From ZC4RG30 sp039932715 (GTDB lineage Bacteria; Pseudomonadota; Gammaproteobacteria; Steroidobacterales; Steroidobacteraceae): a stretch of 19,639 nt of DNA. The notes under the pieces are model-generated. The model saw nothing but the letters and a program-made list of their open reading frames with translations, was not told where the DNA came from and did no database searches. The translations under genes were made by a program, and so were the position numbers. The DNA lies in assembly GCA_039932715.1 (NCBI GenBank), contig JBDTPN010000044.1, forward strand, positions 1 through 19,639, read 5' to 3'. This document shows positions 8,589-16,284 of the stretch, one piece after another; position 1 is the first letter of the stretch, and each line of letters opens with the position of its first letter.

Positions 8589-9632
8589 GTGAGTTTTTCC
8601 ATAGGCCCGTGGACGCTTTCGGCGCGCACGGTGCTGGCGCCCATGGCGGGGGTAACCGACCGCCCGTTCCGCATCCTGTGCCGCAAGTTCGGCGCGGGAC
8701 TGGCGATATCGGAAATGATCGCCTCGGACCAGCGACTCTGGGACACCGTCAAATCGCGTCAGCGAATGAATCACGACGGTGAACCGGAACCGCGCGCAGT
8801 TCAACTCGCGGGCAATGATCCGCTGCAACTTGCTGATGCGGCACGCGCCAATGTGGACCTGGGCGCGCAAATTATCGACATCAACATGGGCTGTCCCGCG
8901 AAAAAGGTTTTCGGCAGGCAATGCGGCTCGGCGCTGCTGGGCGACCCGCCGTTGGTGGGCCAGATCCTGGATGCGGTGGTGCGGGCCGTGGAGGTGCCAG
9001 TCACCGTCAAGATCCGCACCGGCCTGGATCGCTCGCAAGTCAATGCTCCGGAAATTTCGCGCATCGCCGCAGCGGCAGGGGTTCGCGCCATCTCGGTGCA
9101 CGGCCGCACGCGCGCGGATTTCTATCAGGGAAACGCTGAGTACGAAACCATTCGTGCCATTTGCGCGGAAGCGAAAATTCCGGTGATAGCAAATGGTGAT
9201 ATCGACAGCCCGATCAAGGCGCGATCGGTACTTGATTTCACCCAGGCAGACGGGTTAATGCTCGGCCGCGCGGCGCATGGATCGCCATGGATCTTTCGCG
9301 ATGTCAATGCATTTCTCGAATCCGGAAAAATTCCGCCGCCGCTATTGCGCGCACAGGTCAGAGATATCATTCTTGAGCACGTCCAGTCGCTGTACGCATT
9401 CCATGGTGAAGCGTCCGGCGTTCGGATTGCACGCAAGCATCTTGCCTGGTATTGCCAGCAGCACACCGACACCGAAGGATTCCGGCCAACATTGATGGCC
9501 GCGGAATGTTCGTCGGCGCAGTTCGCAGCCACGCAAGCGGCTTTTGGAAGTTGGGCTAATAACGAGAACATTTTCCGGACGGGAGCGCGGGCAGATGAGC
9601 ACAGGCAGACACTTGAACGGGCGGCCAGCTAG
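8589..9632 (+). CDS. dusB: tRNA-dihydrouridine synthase DusB
   Basis: DusB reduces specific uridines in the tRNA D-loop to dihydrouridine with FMN and NADPH. With the GTG start at 8589 it has 347 residues. The TIM-barrel features are APMAGVTDRPFR (17-28), the catalytic Cys102 in NMGCPAKKV, Lys141 in VKIRTG, His171 in HGRTRADFY and the phosphate-binding ANGDI. The helical C-terminal tRNA-binding part follows. An in-frame ATG at 8541 would overlap the previous gene and add 16 residues unlike the family, so GTG is preferred, although no clear ribosome site is seen for either. The fis gene overlaps its 3' end, as expected for the dusB-fis operon. Confidence 0.95.
   Translation: MSFSIGPWTLSARTVLAPMAGVTDRPFRILCRKFGAGLAISEMIASDQRLWDTVKSRQRMNHDGEPEPRAVQLAGNDPLQLADAARANVDLGAQIIDINMGCPAKKVFGRQCGSALLGDPPLVGQILDAVVRAVEVPVTVKIRTGLDRSQVNAPEISRIAAAAGVRAISVHGRTRADFYQGNAEYETIRAICAEAKIPVIANGDIDSPIKARSVLDFTQADGLMLGRAAHGSPWIFRDVNAFLESGKIPPPLLRAQVRDIILEHVQSLYAFHGEASGVRIARKHLAWYCQQHTDTEGFRPTLMAAECSSAQFAATQAAFGSWANNENIFRTGARADEHRQTLERAAS
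9581..9585 (+). promoter_or_regulatory. fis: Shine-Dalgarno site of fis
   Basis: GGGAG lies inside the end of dusB, nine bases before the ATG at 9595. It supports this start over the upstream in-frame start at 9544, which would give an N-terminal extension unlike Fis. Confidence 0.55.
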
Positions 9633-9894
9633 CGTTCGCCGGATCAGCAGCGCAAATTCGCACGACCTGCCGCTGAGGAACCACGCCGAGCGCGCACTCA
9701 CCGACTATTTCGCCAACCTCAATGGTCACCTGCCGGCGCGCCTCTATGATCTGGTGCTGCGCGAAGTCGAAGAGCCGCTGTTTCGCACGGTGCTGGACTA
9801 CGCCAGCGGCAACCAGAGCCAGGCTGCAGTGATACTGGGCATCAACCGCGGCACGCTGCGCAAGAAATTGCGCGAATTCGGCCTCTCGGCGTGA
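9595..9894 (+). CDS. fis: DNA-binding protein Fis
   Basis: Fis is a small nucleoid-associated protein that bends DNA, activates rRNA promoters and assists site-specific inversion. The 99-residue length equals that of enteric Fis (98). The core helices contain ALTDYFANLNG (34-44) and YDLVLREVEEPLF. The C-terminal helix-turn-helix GNQSQAAVILGINRGTLRKK (72-91) is nearly the textbook sequence. The first ~28 residues are variable and do not resemble the enteric beta-hairpin arm. The ATG at 9595 overlaps the dusB end by 38 bases and has GGGAG nine bases upstream. It lies in the dusB-fis-purH-purD run. Confidence 0.95.
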   Translation: MSTGRHLNGRPASVRRISSANSHDLPLRNHAERALTDYFANLNGHLPARLYDLVLREVEEPLFRTVLDYASGNQSQAAVILGINRGTLRKKLREFGLSA

Positions 9895-9916
9895 CGCCAT
9901 AAAGACAGGCGAAGCC

Positions 9917-11479
9917 ATGGATCAACCGATCCGTCGCGCGCTGCTATCGGTTTCCGACAAGACCGGCCTCATCGAGCTGGCGCGTGCGCTGGCCGCGCGC
10001 GGCGTCGAGTTGCTATCAACCGGCGGCACGGCGCGCGCACTGACTGAGGCGGGCATTGCCGTGCGTGAAGTGGCCAGCGTCACGGGCTTTCCGGAAATCA
10101 TGGACGGCCGCGTCAAGACCTTGCACCCGAAGATCCACGGCGGATTGCTGGGACGCCGCGGCATCGATGACGCGGTGATGGCGCGTGAGGGCATCGTCCC
10201 CATCGACCTGCTGGTGGTCAACCTCTATCCGTTCGCGGCAACCATCGCGCAACCTGGCGTCAGCTACGCCGACGCCATCGAAAACATAGACGTTGGCGGT
10301 CCGGCCATGTTGCGCGGCGCGGCCAAGAATCATCAGGACGTGACCGTGGTGGTCGACCCCGCCGATTACTCCGACCTGCTGGCAGCGCTGGCTGCAAACG
10401 CCGGCACCACCTGCTTCACATTGCGTGCCCGATTTGCTGCAAAGGCTTTCGCGCATACGGCAGCCTACGACGCGCTGGTGGCCGACTATCTCTCCCGCCA
10501 GCAGGGGACATCGTCCGATCCATTTCCTGAACAACTTGATATCGGTCTGACCAGGATCACAACGCTGCGCTACGGCGAGAATCCGCACCAGCGCGCCGCC
10601 TTCTACCGTATTCACGGCGCAGTCCAGGGCATTGCCAGCGCGCGGCTTGCGCAGGGCAAGGAACTGTCTTTCAATAACATCGCCGACGCCGACACCGCGC
10701 TGGAATGCGTGCGCCAGTTCGATCGTCCGGCTTGCGTGATCGTCAAGCACGCCAATCCCAGCGGTGCTGCCGTCGCGCCCTATCTGCGCGATGCCTACGA
10801 GCTGGCATATCGCACGGACCCAACCTCGGCCTTCGGCGGAATCATTGCTTTCAATCGGCCACTGGATGCCGTAACCGCGCAGCTGATCCTGGAGCGCCAG
10901 TTCGTTGAAGTGATGGTGGTGCCGGAGCTCTTGCCAGATGCCGCCGGGGTCCTGGCCACCAAGCCCAATATCCGCGTTTTGCTTACAGGAACACTGCAAG
11001 CGTCGCTGCCTGCACAGCGCGAGCTGCGCAGTGTGGGCGGCGGGGTTCTGGTGCAGGATCGCGATGCCGGAACTGTCAATGACGACACCCTCAAATGCGT
11101 GACGGCACGGCAACCCACCACCGAAGAATGGCGCGACCTGGTATTTGCGTGGCGCGTGTGCAAGTTCGTGAAGTCCAATGCCATCGTGTTCGCGCGCGAT
11201 GAGGCCACGGTGGGAGTGGGTGCCGGCCAGATGAGCCGCGTGTATTCCAGCCGCATAGGTGCGATCAAGGCCGAAGATGCAGGCCTGAGTGTGCGGCGCG
11301 CGGTGATGGCCTCCGACGCTTTCTTTCCGTTCCGCGATGGCATGGATGTGGCCGCTGACCAGGGAGTAACGGCCGTGATCCAGCCCGGTGGCTCGAAGCG
11401 CGATGCCGAGATCATTGCAGCGGCCAACGAACATGGATTGGCCATGCTGTTCACTGGCATGCGCCACTTCCGTCACTGA
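9917..11479 (+). CDS. purH: Bifunctional AICAR transformylase / IMP cyclohydrolase
   Basis: PurH catalyses the last two steps of de novo IMP synthesis: formylation of AICAR from 10-formyl-tetrahydrofolate and ring closure to IMP. The 520 residues are normal for the family. The N-terminal cyclohydrolase domain (about 1-200) shows SVSDKTGL, LLSTGGTAR (32-40) and MDGRVKTLHPKIHGGLLGR (62-80). The C-terminal transformylase domain has RYGENPHQ (218-225) and the catalytic Lys-His pair 277-278 in VIVKHANPSG. AGGCGA stands just before the ATG. The stop shares one base with the purD start (TGATG), so the two purine genes are translationally coupled. Confidence 0.98.
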   Translation: MDQPIRRALLSVSDKTGLIELARALAARGVELLSTGGTARALTEAGIAVREVASVTGFPEIMDGRVKTLHPKIHGGLLGRRGIDDAVMAREGIVPIDLLVVNLYPFAATIAQPGVSYADAIENIDVGGPAMLRGAAKNHQDVTVVVDPADYSDLLAALAANAGTTCFTLRARFAAKAFAHTAAYDALVADYLSRQQGTSSDPFPEQLDIGLTRITTLRYGENPHQRAAFYRIHGAVQGIASARLAQGKELSFNNIADADTALECVRQFDRPACVIVKHANPSGAAVAPYLRDAYELAYRTDPTSAFGGIIAFNRPLDAVTAQLILERQFVEVMVVPELLPDAAGVLATKPNIRVLLTGTLQASLPAQRELRSVGGGVLVQDRDAGTVNDDTLKCVTARQPTTEEWRDLVFAWRVCKFVKSNAIVFARDEATVGVGAGQMSRVYSSRIGAIKAEDAGLSVRRAVMASDAFFPFRDGMDVAADQGVTAVIQPGGSKRDAEIIAAANEHGLAMLFTGMRHFRH

Positions 11480-12783
11480 TGCCGGGCACGGGCATCAAAG
11501 TATTGATCGTCGGCGGCGGCGGTCGCGAGCATGCGCTGGCGTGGAAGTGCGCGCAGTCGGCGCGGGTCAACGAAGTGCTGGTGGCTCCCGGCAATGCTGG
11601 CACGGCGCGTGAATCCAAAGTGCGCAATGTAGACATCGCCGCCGATGACCTCGAAGCGCTGGCCAACCTCGCCGCCAGTGAAGACGTCGCGCTGACCATA
11701 GTCGGGCCTGAAGGTCCGCTGGTGGCGGGCATAGTTGATTTGTTCGAGACGCGCGGCCTGCCCTGCTTCGGGCCACGCAAGACCGCTGCGCAGCTCGAGG
11801 GGTCCAAGTCCTTCGCCAAGGCGTTCCTGGCACGCCACCGGATTCCGACCGCGGATTACCGCAAATTCACGCGTGATGATTTCGATCCGACATGGTTGGC
11901 CATGCAGCGCATGCCGATTGTCATCAAGGCCAGCGGCCTTGCTGCGGGCAAGGGCGTGGTCGTTGCGCAGACTGCCGCTGAAGCGGTGGCAGCTGCTGAA
12001 TCCATGCTGGCAGGCCGCTTCGGCACTGCCGGAGATGAGATCGTGATCGAGGAATTCCTGCAGGGCGAGGAAGCCAGCTTCATCGTCATCTGCGACGGCA
12101 CGCATGCACTTCCCATGGCCACCAGCCAGGATCACAAACGCATCCGCGATGGTGACCAAGGCCCCAACACCGGCGGCATGGGCGCCTATTCGCCGGCCCC
12201 GGTGGTAACGCCCCAAGTACATGCACGCGTGATGCGCGAGGTGATCGAACCCACGCTTGCAGGGCTGGCAGCAGATGGCATGCCCTTCACCGGCTTTCTT
12301 TATGCCGGGCTGATGATCGATTCCAGCGGTGCGCCCAGGGTCATCGAATTCAATGTGCGGTTCGGGGATCCTGAAACCCAACCCGTACTGGCGCGTCTCA
12401 AGAGCGATCTGACCGTGCTGTGCGAGGCTGCGCTGGCAGGCGCGCTCGACACCATTACGGCCGAGTGGGACCCACGCGCCGCACTGGGCGTGGTGATGGC
12501 TGCGCAAGGGTATCCGGACGAAGTGCGCAAGGGCGATGTGGTCAAGGGCCTCGATCAGCTGGGCGCACTTCCGGGCAAGCTGTTCTACGCCGGCGCTATC
12601 AACCGAAACGGCAAGGTGGTTACATCAGGGGGCCGCGTGTTCTGCGCAGTAGGCCTGGGCGCAACGGTGCAGGCAGCGCAGCGCGATGCATACGCCATTG
12701 TCGATGCCGTGAAATTCGATGGCGCGCAGTTCAGGCGCGACATTGGTTATCGGGCCATTGAGCGGGAGTCGGGTTCGACCTAA
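11479..12783 (+). CDS. purD: Phosphoribosylamine-glycine ligase (GAR synthetase), full-length copy
   Basis: PurD joins phosphoribosylamine and glycine with ATP to form GAR, the second step of purine synthesis. The 434 residues cover all domains: N-domain with VLIVGGGGREHALAWK (8-23) and TIVGPEGPL (73-81), the ATP-grasp domain with KASGLAAGKGVV (150-161), the signature FNVRFGDPETQP (291-302), and the C-domain ending GYRAIERESGST. The ATG overlaps the purH stop by one base. Nine bases after its stop the convergent TIR gene ends. The segment from codon 117 (base 11821) to the stop is repeated at 16281-17243. This is the functional copy, since only it keeps the N-domain. Confidence 0.98.
   Translation: MPGTGIKVLIVGGGGREHALAWKCAQSARVNEVLVAPGNAGTARESKVRNVDIAADDLEALANLAASEDVALTIVGPEGPLVAGIVDLFETRGLPCFGPRKTAAQLEGSKSFAKAFLARHRIPTADYRKFTRDDFDPTWLAMQRMPIVIKASGLAAGKGVVVAQTAAEAVAAAESMLAGRFGTAGDEIVIEEFLQGEEASFIVICDGTHALPMATSQDHKRIRDGDQGPNTGGMGAYSPAPVVTPQVHARVMREVIEPTLAGLAADGMPFTGFLYAGLMIDSSGAPRVIEFNVRFGDPETQPVLARLKSDLTVLCEAALAGALDTITAEWDPRAALGVVMAAQGYPDEVRKGDVVKGLDQLGALPGKLFYAGAINRNGKVVTSGGRVFCAVGLGATVQAAQRDAYAIVDAVKFDGAQFRRDIGYRAIERESGST
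11821..12783 (+). repeat. Direct repeat, copy A (partner at 16281-17243)
   Basis: The 963 bases from purD codon 115 to the stop recur downstream at a constant offset of 4460 bases, with substitutions but no indels. Together with the TIR genes that follow both copies, this marks one end of a duplicated block. Confidence 0.9.
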
Positions 12784-12792
12784 AGGCAGCGC

Positions 12793-13743
12793 TCAGGGCT
12801 GCGGCTTCTTCGGGTCTGGATTCCAGTTCTGGATCAGCGTGATCGGCGGAGTAGTGCCTGCTTCCAACTCGGCATTGATCAGGAACCGTCCATCCGCAGC
12901 CACATCATATTGCCGACCCGTTGCGTCATCGACACCGCCGTACGCTACATTGGACTTGAACAGCCGCACGGGCACGCCTGGCGCGAAGACCCCCCCAGTG
13001 GACTTGATCGGCGCGGCCATCATCTCGCTCGATAAATTAATGTAATAGAGTTCCTTGCCGTCGGCTCGCCATACCGGATGCAATCCTCCGTCCGTGGATA
13101 TCTGCCACTGGCCACCGGTTGCCATACCGGTTGCTATGACATCTCCTGGTGGTACGAACGGCCGCACGTACACTTCGTCGCGCCCCGACTCATCCGACTG
13201 GTAGGCTACCCACCGCCCATCCGGCGAGAACTGGCCCCAGACATCCGTAAAAGGAGTTTGCAGGAACAGAAAGGGCTTGCGGTCCCCGGTTATCGGCAAT
13301 ACCCAGATGTCCGCACGGTTCTTTAGATCAACAGTAAAATAGAGAAGAAAGCGTCCGTCTGGTGACCAGCTGCTGGGAAACTTGATCGAGTTGCTGGTCA
13401 CGAGCCGCTCCTCGGTTCCGGCGCCATTGGTGCGCTTTTCGAAGAGGTCACCGGCGCCGGATCGGGCCGACAAGTACGCGATCCTGGTGCCATCCGGCGA
13501 CCAGGTCGGATATGCCTCTAGCGACGCATCAAACGTCATGCGAACGGTGCGCCCACCATCCTGCAGCCAGATGTCCCGGTTGTTTTGAGCCACCCGCGAG
13601 AACGCCACACGGTGACCATCCGGAGCAACGCGCGGTGCCGCGATAGTCGCGTCCTGGTCCCCGATCGTTCCCAGCGAAGCGCCCGAGCGGTCTACCCAGG
13701 TCAGTTGCCGCGGGCGGATAGTGCCTGCGCGGTATGCCACGAG
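12793..13743 (-). pseudogene. C-terminal half of TIR-TM-PD40 protein 1 (PD40 propeller), separated by a frameshift
   Basis: This stretch encodes about 316 residues that continue the TIR gene starting at 15032, but in another reading frame. It matches the C-terminal half of the intact paralogue at 17255-19534. It begins LVAYRAG, shows WSPDGTRIAYLSARSG, WSPDGRFLLYFT, FSPDGRWVAYQSDES and WRADGKELYYI propeller blades, and ends PITLIQNWNPDPKKPQP. A GTG at 13869 opens this frame, but residues before LVAYR do not match the paralogue, so independent translation from there is doubtful. The propeller presumably acts outside the cytoplasm as a sensing or binding module. The final codon lies nine bases from the convergent purD stop. 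With one base restored near 13743 the two parts form a 746-residue protein. Confidence 0.8.
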
Positions 13744-15032
13744 CCGGAAGCCGCCACCGAAAAGGCGCCCACTCCATCTGCCATGGTTACGGGTTCGCCT
13801 GTCAGCTTCGCATTCTTTACATCCAGCCTTTGCGCGGTAAGCACTCCCCCCCGCAACCACAACAGCCATCCGGGTTGCAGGAAGGCCACGCGGCTCACAT
13901 CCCGTGTCAGCAGGATCGGGTCTCCGCCATCCAGTGAGGCCAGGTAGATTCCAGGACGCGCTCCGCCGAGCGCTTCGAACAGGAATTTGCGGCCTTCCGG
14001 CAGGAAATAAGGTGCGCGATGCGTGATGCTTTGCCCGCCAATTCCAGTCACTTCAGTCTGGGCGCCGCCAGCCGATGACATGCTCACGATGGGATCGGCC
14101 GGACCGCGCACGAAAAGGATGGTGCCATCCGGACCCCAGCTTCCCTCACCGTCGCTTCCCGCGATGGACAGGGCCTGCGCCCGTCCGCCGCCAAGGTCAA
14201 GCCGCTTCAATGATCGTGCGGCAAAGAAACCAATCGAGCGGCCATCGGGCGACCAGAACGGAGAAGTCGCGCCTTCGCTATCCGGCAACGGCTGTGCGAC
14301 AGTATTGACCAGCGAACGCAGCCAGAGTCGCGATACACCCTCACCTTTGGCAGCGAACACGATCTGCCGGCCGTCGGGTGACAATGCAAAGCTCAATGGC
14401 AGACTGGTTGCGGGAGTTGAGATCTCGACTCGAGTTTCTGGCGGCGGCGTAGCGCGCAGGGATTTCAATGCGGGGAAGGCGAGCACAGCGGCTGCAATGA
14501 TTGCACCTGCGAAAAACACGGCCAGCCATTTCCATGGCTGGCTCGGTGAAATCCCGACACGCGCATTCGGATCTAGGATCAGGCGCAGTGCCGACACCAA
14601 GCGCGTCGCATCGTTGTGGAAGTCGGGGTCAGGCCGAACTTCGATTGCCTGGCGATAGATCAGCGACAGCAGTGATTCCGGGAGTTGGCTGCTGGCAGGC
14701 ATCAGCGCGTGCCCTACCTGTACGGGAACTACCGGTACCTTGCGCGCAAGTGCCGCCTCAAGTTCAATCCGCACGAAATCGTCAGGATCCTCAAGCCGAA
14801 GTTGACCAGCTTCATTGCGTGCATCGGCCCAGCGCGGTCCAATGATCGCCAGGACCGCAGCGCAGCCACCAACCACGTCATTCAGATGACCGCGAAAGTC
14901 CTGTCCCAGTGGAATTGAATCCACATCCTTGAATACCCGCGCCTTGCCGAACTCGGAAACAAGCCGGTCGTAGATGCGTCCCACGGCATCCGGCGTATCA
15001 CTGCGCCGATAGCTGATGAAGATGCCGGGCAT
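13701..15032 (-). CDS. N-terminal half of TIR-TM-PD40 protein 1: TIR domain, membrane helix, first propeller blades
   Basis: This open frame gives 443 residues. The TIR domain (3-155) opens GIFISYRRSDTPDA and has KDVDSIPLGQDF. Glu90 in FVRIELEAAL aligns with the catalytic glutamate of NAD-cleaving TIRs such as SARM1 (WVHKEIVTAL). One transmembrane helix follows (about 168-187), then PD40 blades with LSPDGRQIVFAAKG and WSPDGRSIGFFAA. The last ~14 residues (after AASG) are out of frame with respect to the intact paralogue at 17255. The ATG at 15032 is supported by AGGA eight bases upstream. The rhomboid gene ends 28 bases upstream on the same strand. The likely role is a membrane-anchored TIR enzyme or signalling protein; substrate and trigger are unknown. 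If the frameshift is real this copy lacks half its propeller. Confidence 0.85.
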   Translation of the reverse strand: MPGIFISYRRSDTPDAVGRIYDRLVSEFGKARVFKDVDSIPLGQDFRGHLNDVVGGCAAVLAIIGPRWADARNEAGQLRLEDPDDFVRIELEAALARKVPVVPVQVGHALMPASSQLPESLLSLIYRQAIEVRPDPDFHNDATRLVSALRLILDPNARVGISPSQPWKWLAVFFAGAIIAAAVLAFPALKSLRATPPPETRVEISTPATSLPLSFALSPDGRQIVFAAKGEGVSRLWLRSLVNTVAQPLPDSEGATSPFWSPDGRSIGFFAARSLKRLDLGGGRAQALSIAGSDGEGSWGPDGTILFVRGPADPIVSMSSAGGAQTEVTGIGGQSITHRAPYFLPEGRKFLFEALGGARPGIYLASLDGGDPILLTRDVSRVAFLQPGWLLWLRGGVLTAQRLDVKNAKLTGEPVTMADGVGAFSVAASGSWHTAQALSARGN

Positions 15033-15060
15033 GTCCCGGATCCTAACTGGAAAGAACTGG

Positions 15061-15977
15061 TCAGGGGAGCGAACCTGCCATCCACCAACTGACCCCGATC
15101 ATGCCCAGGGTTATCACTCCGGTGACCCACTGCGGCATGCGCGCCAACACAGCCGCGGCCCAGGCTTGCGCGGCAAGCACACCGAACCCCGCCCCGACAA
15201 CGAAACCGAACGCGTGTGCAATGAGGTCGGTGCCGTGTCTGCTGTATTTTCCGATGCGCCAGTTCCGAGCAGGCCCAGCAGCGCAACTCCGGCAACCAGT
15301 GGCGCCCAACGTCGCAGCCGTGAACTGGCAGCGGCGCCGCGCGTATGCCACGAATGCGCCGCCAGTAACCCCAGTGCCGCAAACACCGCCGTGGAAGCGC
15401 CCACCGACTGGTGTGGTGGCATGGAGAGCAGCGCCTCGACAAGGTTTGCCAACGTCGCTGCCACCACGGTCAGCAACCATGCGTGGCCCACGCCGATCTG
15501 CCTGCTGGCCAGCAGACCTATTGCAGCGCCAGCTCCCAGATTCATCAGCAGGTGGACGATATCCAGGTGCAGGGTCAGCGCGGTGACGGCGCGCCACCAT
15601 TGGCCCGCCTGCACTGCGCGTGCATCGAGCATTCCCAATGCGAATGTGTCCGGGCGCCACCAGCCACGCACGGCAATGGTTGATATCAGCGCCAGCAGCA
15701 AAACGTAACAGGCACTGCCCACCCAGGCATGCGGATGAACTCGGGGGAGCGGCAGAACCATGCGCGGCCGCCGCCGCAATTCCTGTTCGTATTGCCACAG
15801 ATGATGATTCGCGAAAGCGACTTGCGCATAAGGGACGCGCACGACATAACCGGTCGCTCCGGCATCGACTTCGGAGGGAATGCTGACCGCTGCCAACATG
15901 AACGCGCGGTCGTCGCATTGCCTGCGGTCAAGCGAGCGGAATACGTCGACGAGGTCTGCGGTCATCTGGCTGGACAT
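15061..15977 (-). pseudogene. Rhomboid-family intramembrane serine protease, apparent frameshift
   Basis: Rhomboids are polytopic proteases that cut transmembrane segments. The frame starting at 15977 (or ATG 15965) encodes an N-terminal cytoplasmic part of about 85 residues, then membrane helices. It contains WWRAVTALTLHLDIVHLLMN, with His142 and Asn146 of the HxxxN motif. VGASTAVFAALG (192-203) holds the likely nucleophile Ser195. Around 15240 the frame breaks. The expected continuation, HGTDLIAHAFGFVVGAGFG with the catalytic His and the final helices, lies in another frame and ends GVSWWMAGSLP at 15061. In the unshifted frame translation would run to 15114 with unrelated residues (287 in all) and lack the catalytic His. 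One missing base explains the pattern. It lies 28 bases upstream of the TIR gene on the same strand. Confidence 0.75.
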
Positions 15978-16038
15978 GGGTGCGGCGGGTCGGGTTTCAA
16001 GGATAGACTGCCAGCGCTTGAATACGCCCGCCCCCCGC

Positions 16039-16278
16039 ATGCCACATGTGTCGTTCCAGCGCCTGCGGCAGTTGCGTCGGGGTTTCGCCGTGCTGCAGCT
16101 CATCAGCCCGCGCCTGGCTGCGCAGATGGCCTTCGCTCTGTTCCTGACCCCTGCACAACGCCGGCTCGATGCCAGAGATGCGCCGTGGCTGGCGACCGCA
16201 CGCAAACACGTGGTGTTGGCAGGATCCGATAGGTTCACCGTGCATGAGTGGGGAACCGGGCCACGAACCGTGGTGATA
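16039..16278 (+). pseudogene. 5' remnant of an alpha/beta-hydrolase gene
   Basis: About 80 codons resemble the N-terminus of a common proteobacterial alpha/beta-hydrolase family. The typical elements are FALFLTPAQRRLDARDAPWL, then ATARKHVVLAGSDRFTVHEW and GTGPRTVVI, which should run into the LVHGWGG oxyanion loop. Instead homology stops at VVI and purD-like sequence begins. The oxyanion loop, the nucleophile serine and the rest of the catalytic fold are missing, so the product cannot be a hydrolase. The start is uncertain (ATG 16039 or GTG 16048; no ribosome site). It is divergent from the rhomboid gene with about 60 bases between, which may hold both promoters. The family call rests on recognised sequence pattern only. 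Confidence 0.55.
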
Positions 16279-16284
16279 AGGAAT
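16271..16284. other. Recombination joint between the hydrolase remnant and the truncated purD copy
   Basis: Left of about 16278 the sequence reads as alpha/beta-hydrolase and does not resemble the region upstream of purD codon 117. From about 16279 onward it aligns base by base with purD at an offset of 4460. Only AAG is shared at the joint, so long homology at the breakpoint is not evident. The fusion is out of frame. Confidence 0.75.

Noticed and set aside
10016..11476. Minus-strand open frame of 486 codons opposite purH
   Set aside because: It is a GC-rich shadow of purH with His/Gln/Gly-rich composition, no recognisable domain and no start context; purH is unambiguous. The same holds for 5581-6543 opposite accC.
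12775..12815. Shared terminator between convergent purD and TIR gene 1
   Set aside because: GCAGC and GCTGC can form a five-pair stem across the gap, but there is no good T-run on either strand and the same structure is not kept at the second copy (17243-17275).
13701..13743. Programmed ribosomal frameshifting to make full-length TIR protein 1
   Set aside because: No X-XXY-YYZ slippery heptamer or obvious downstream stem is present, and the intact paralogue does not need a shift; a lost base is simpler.
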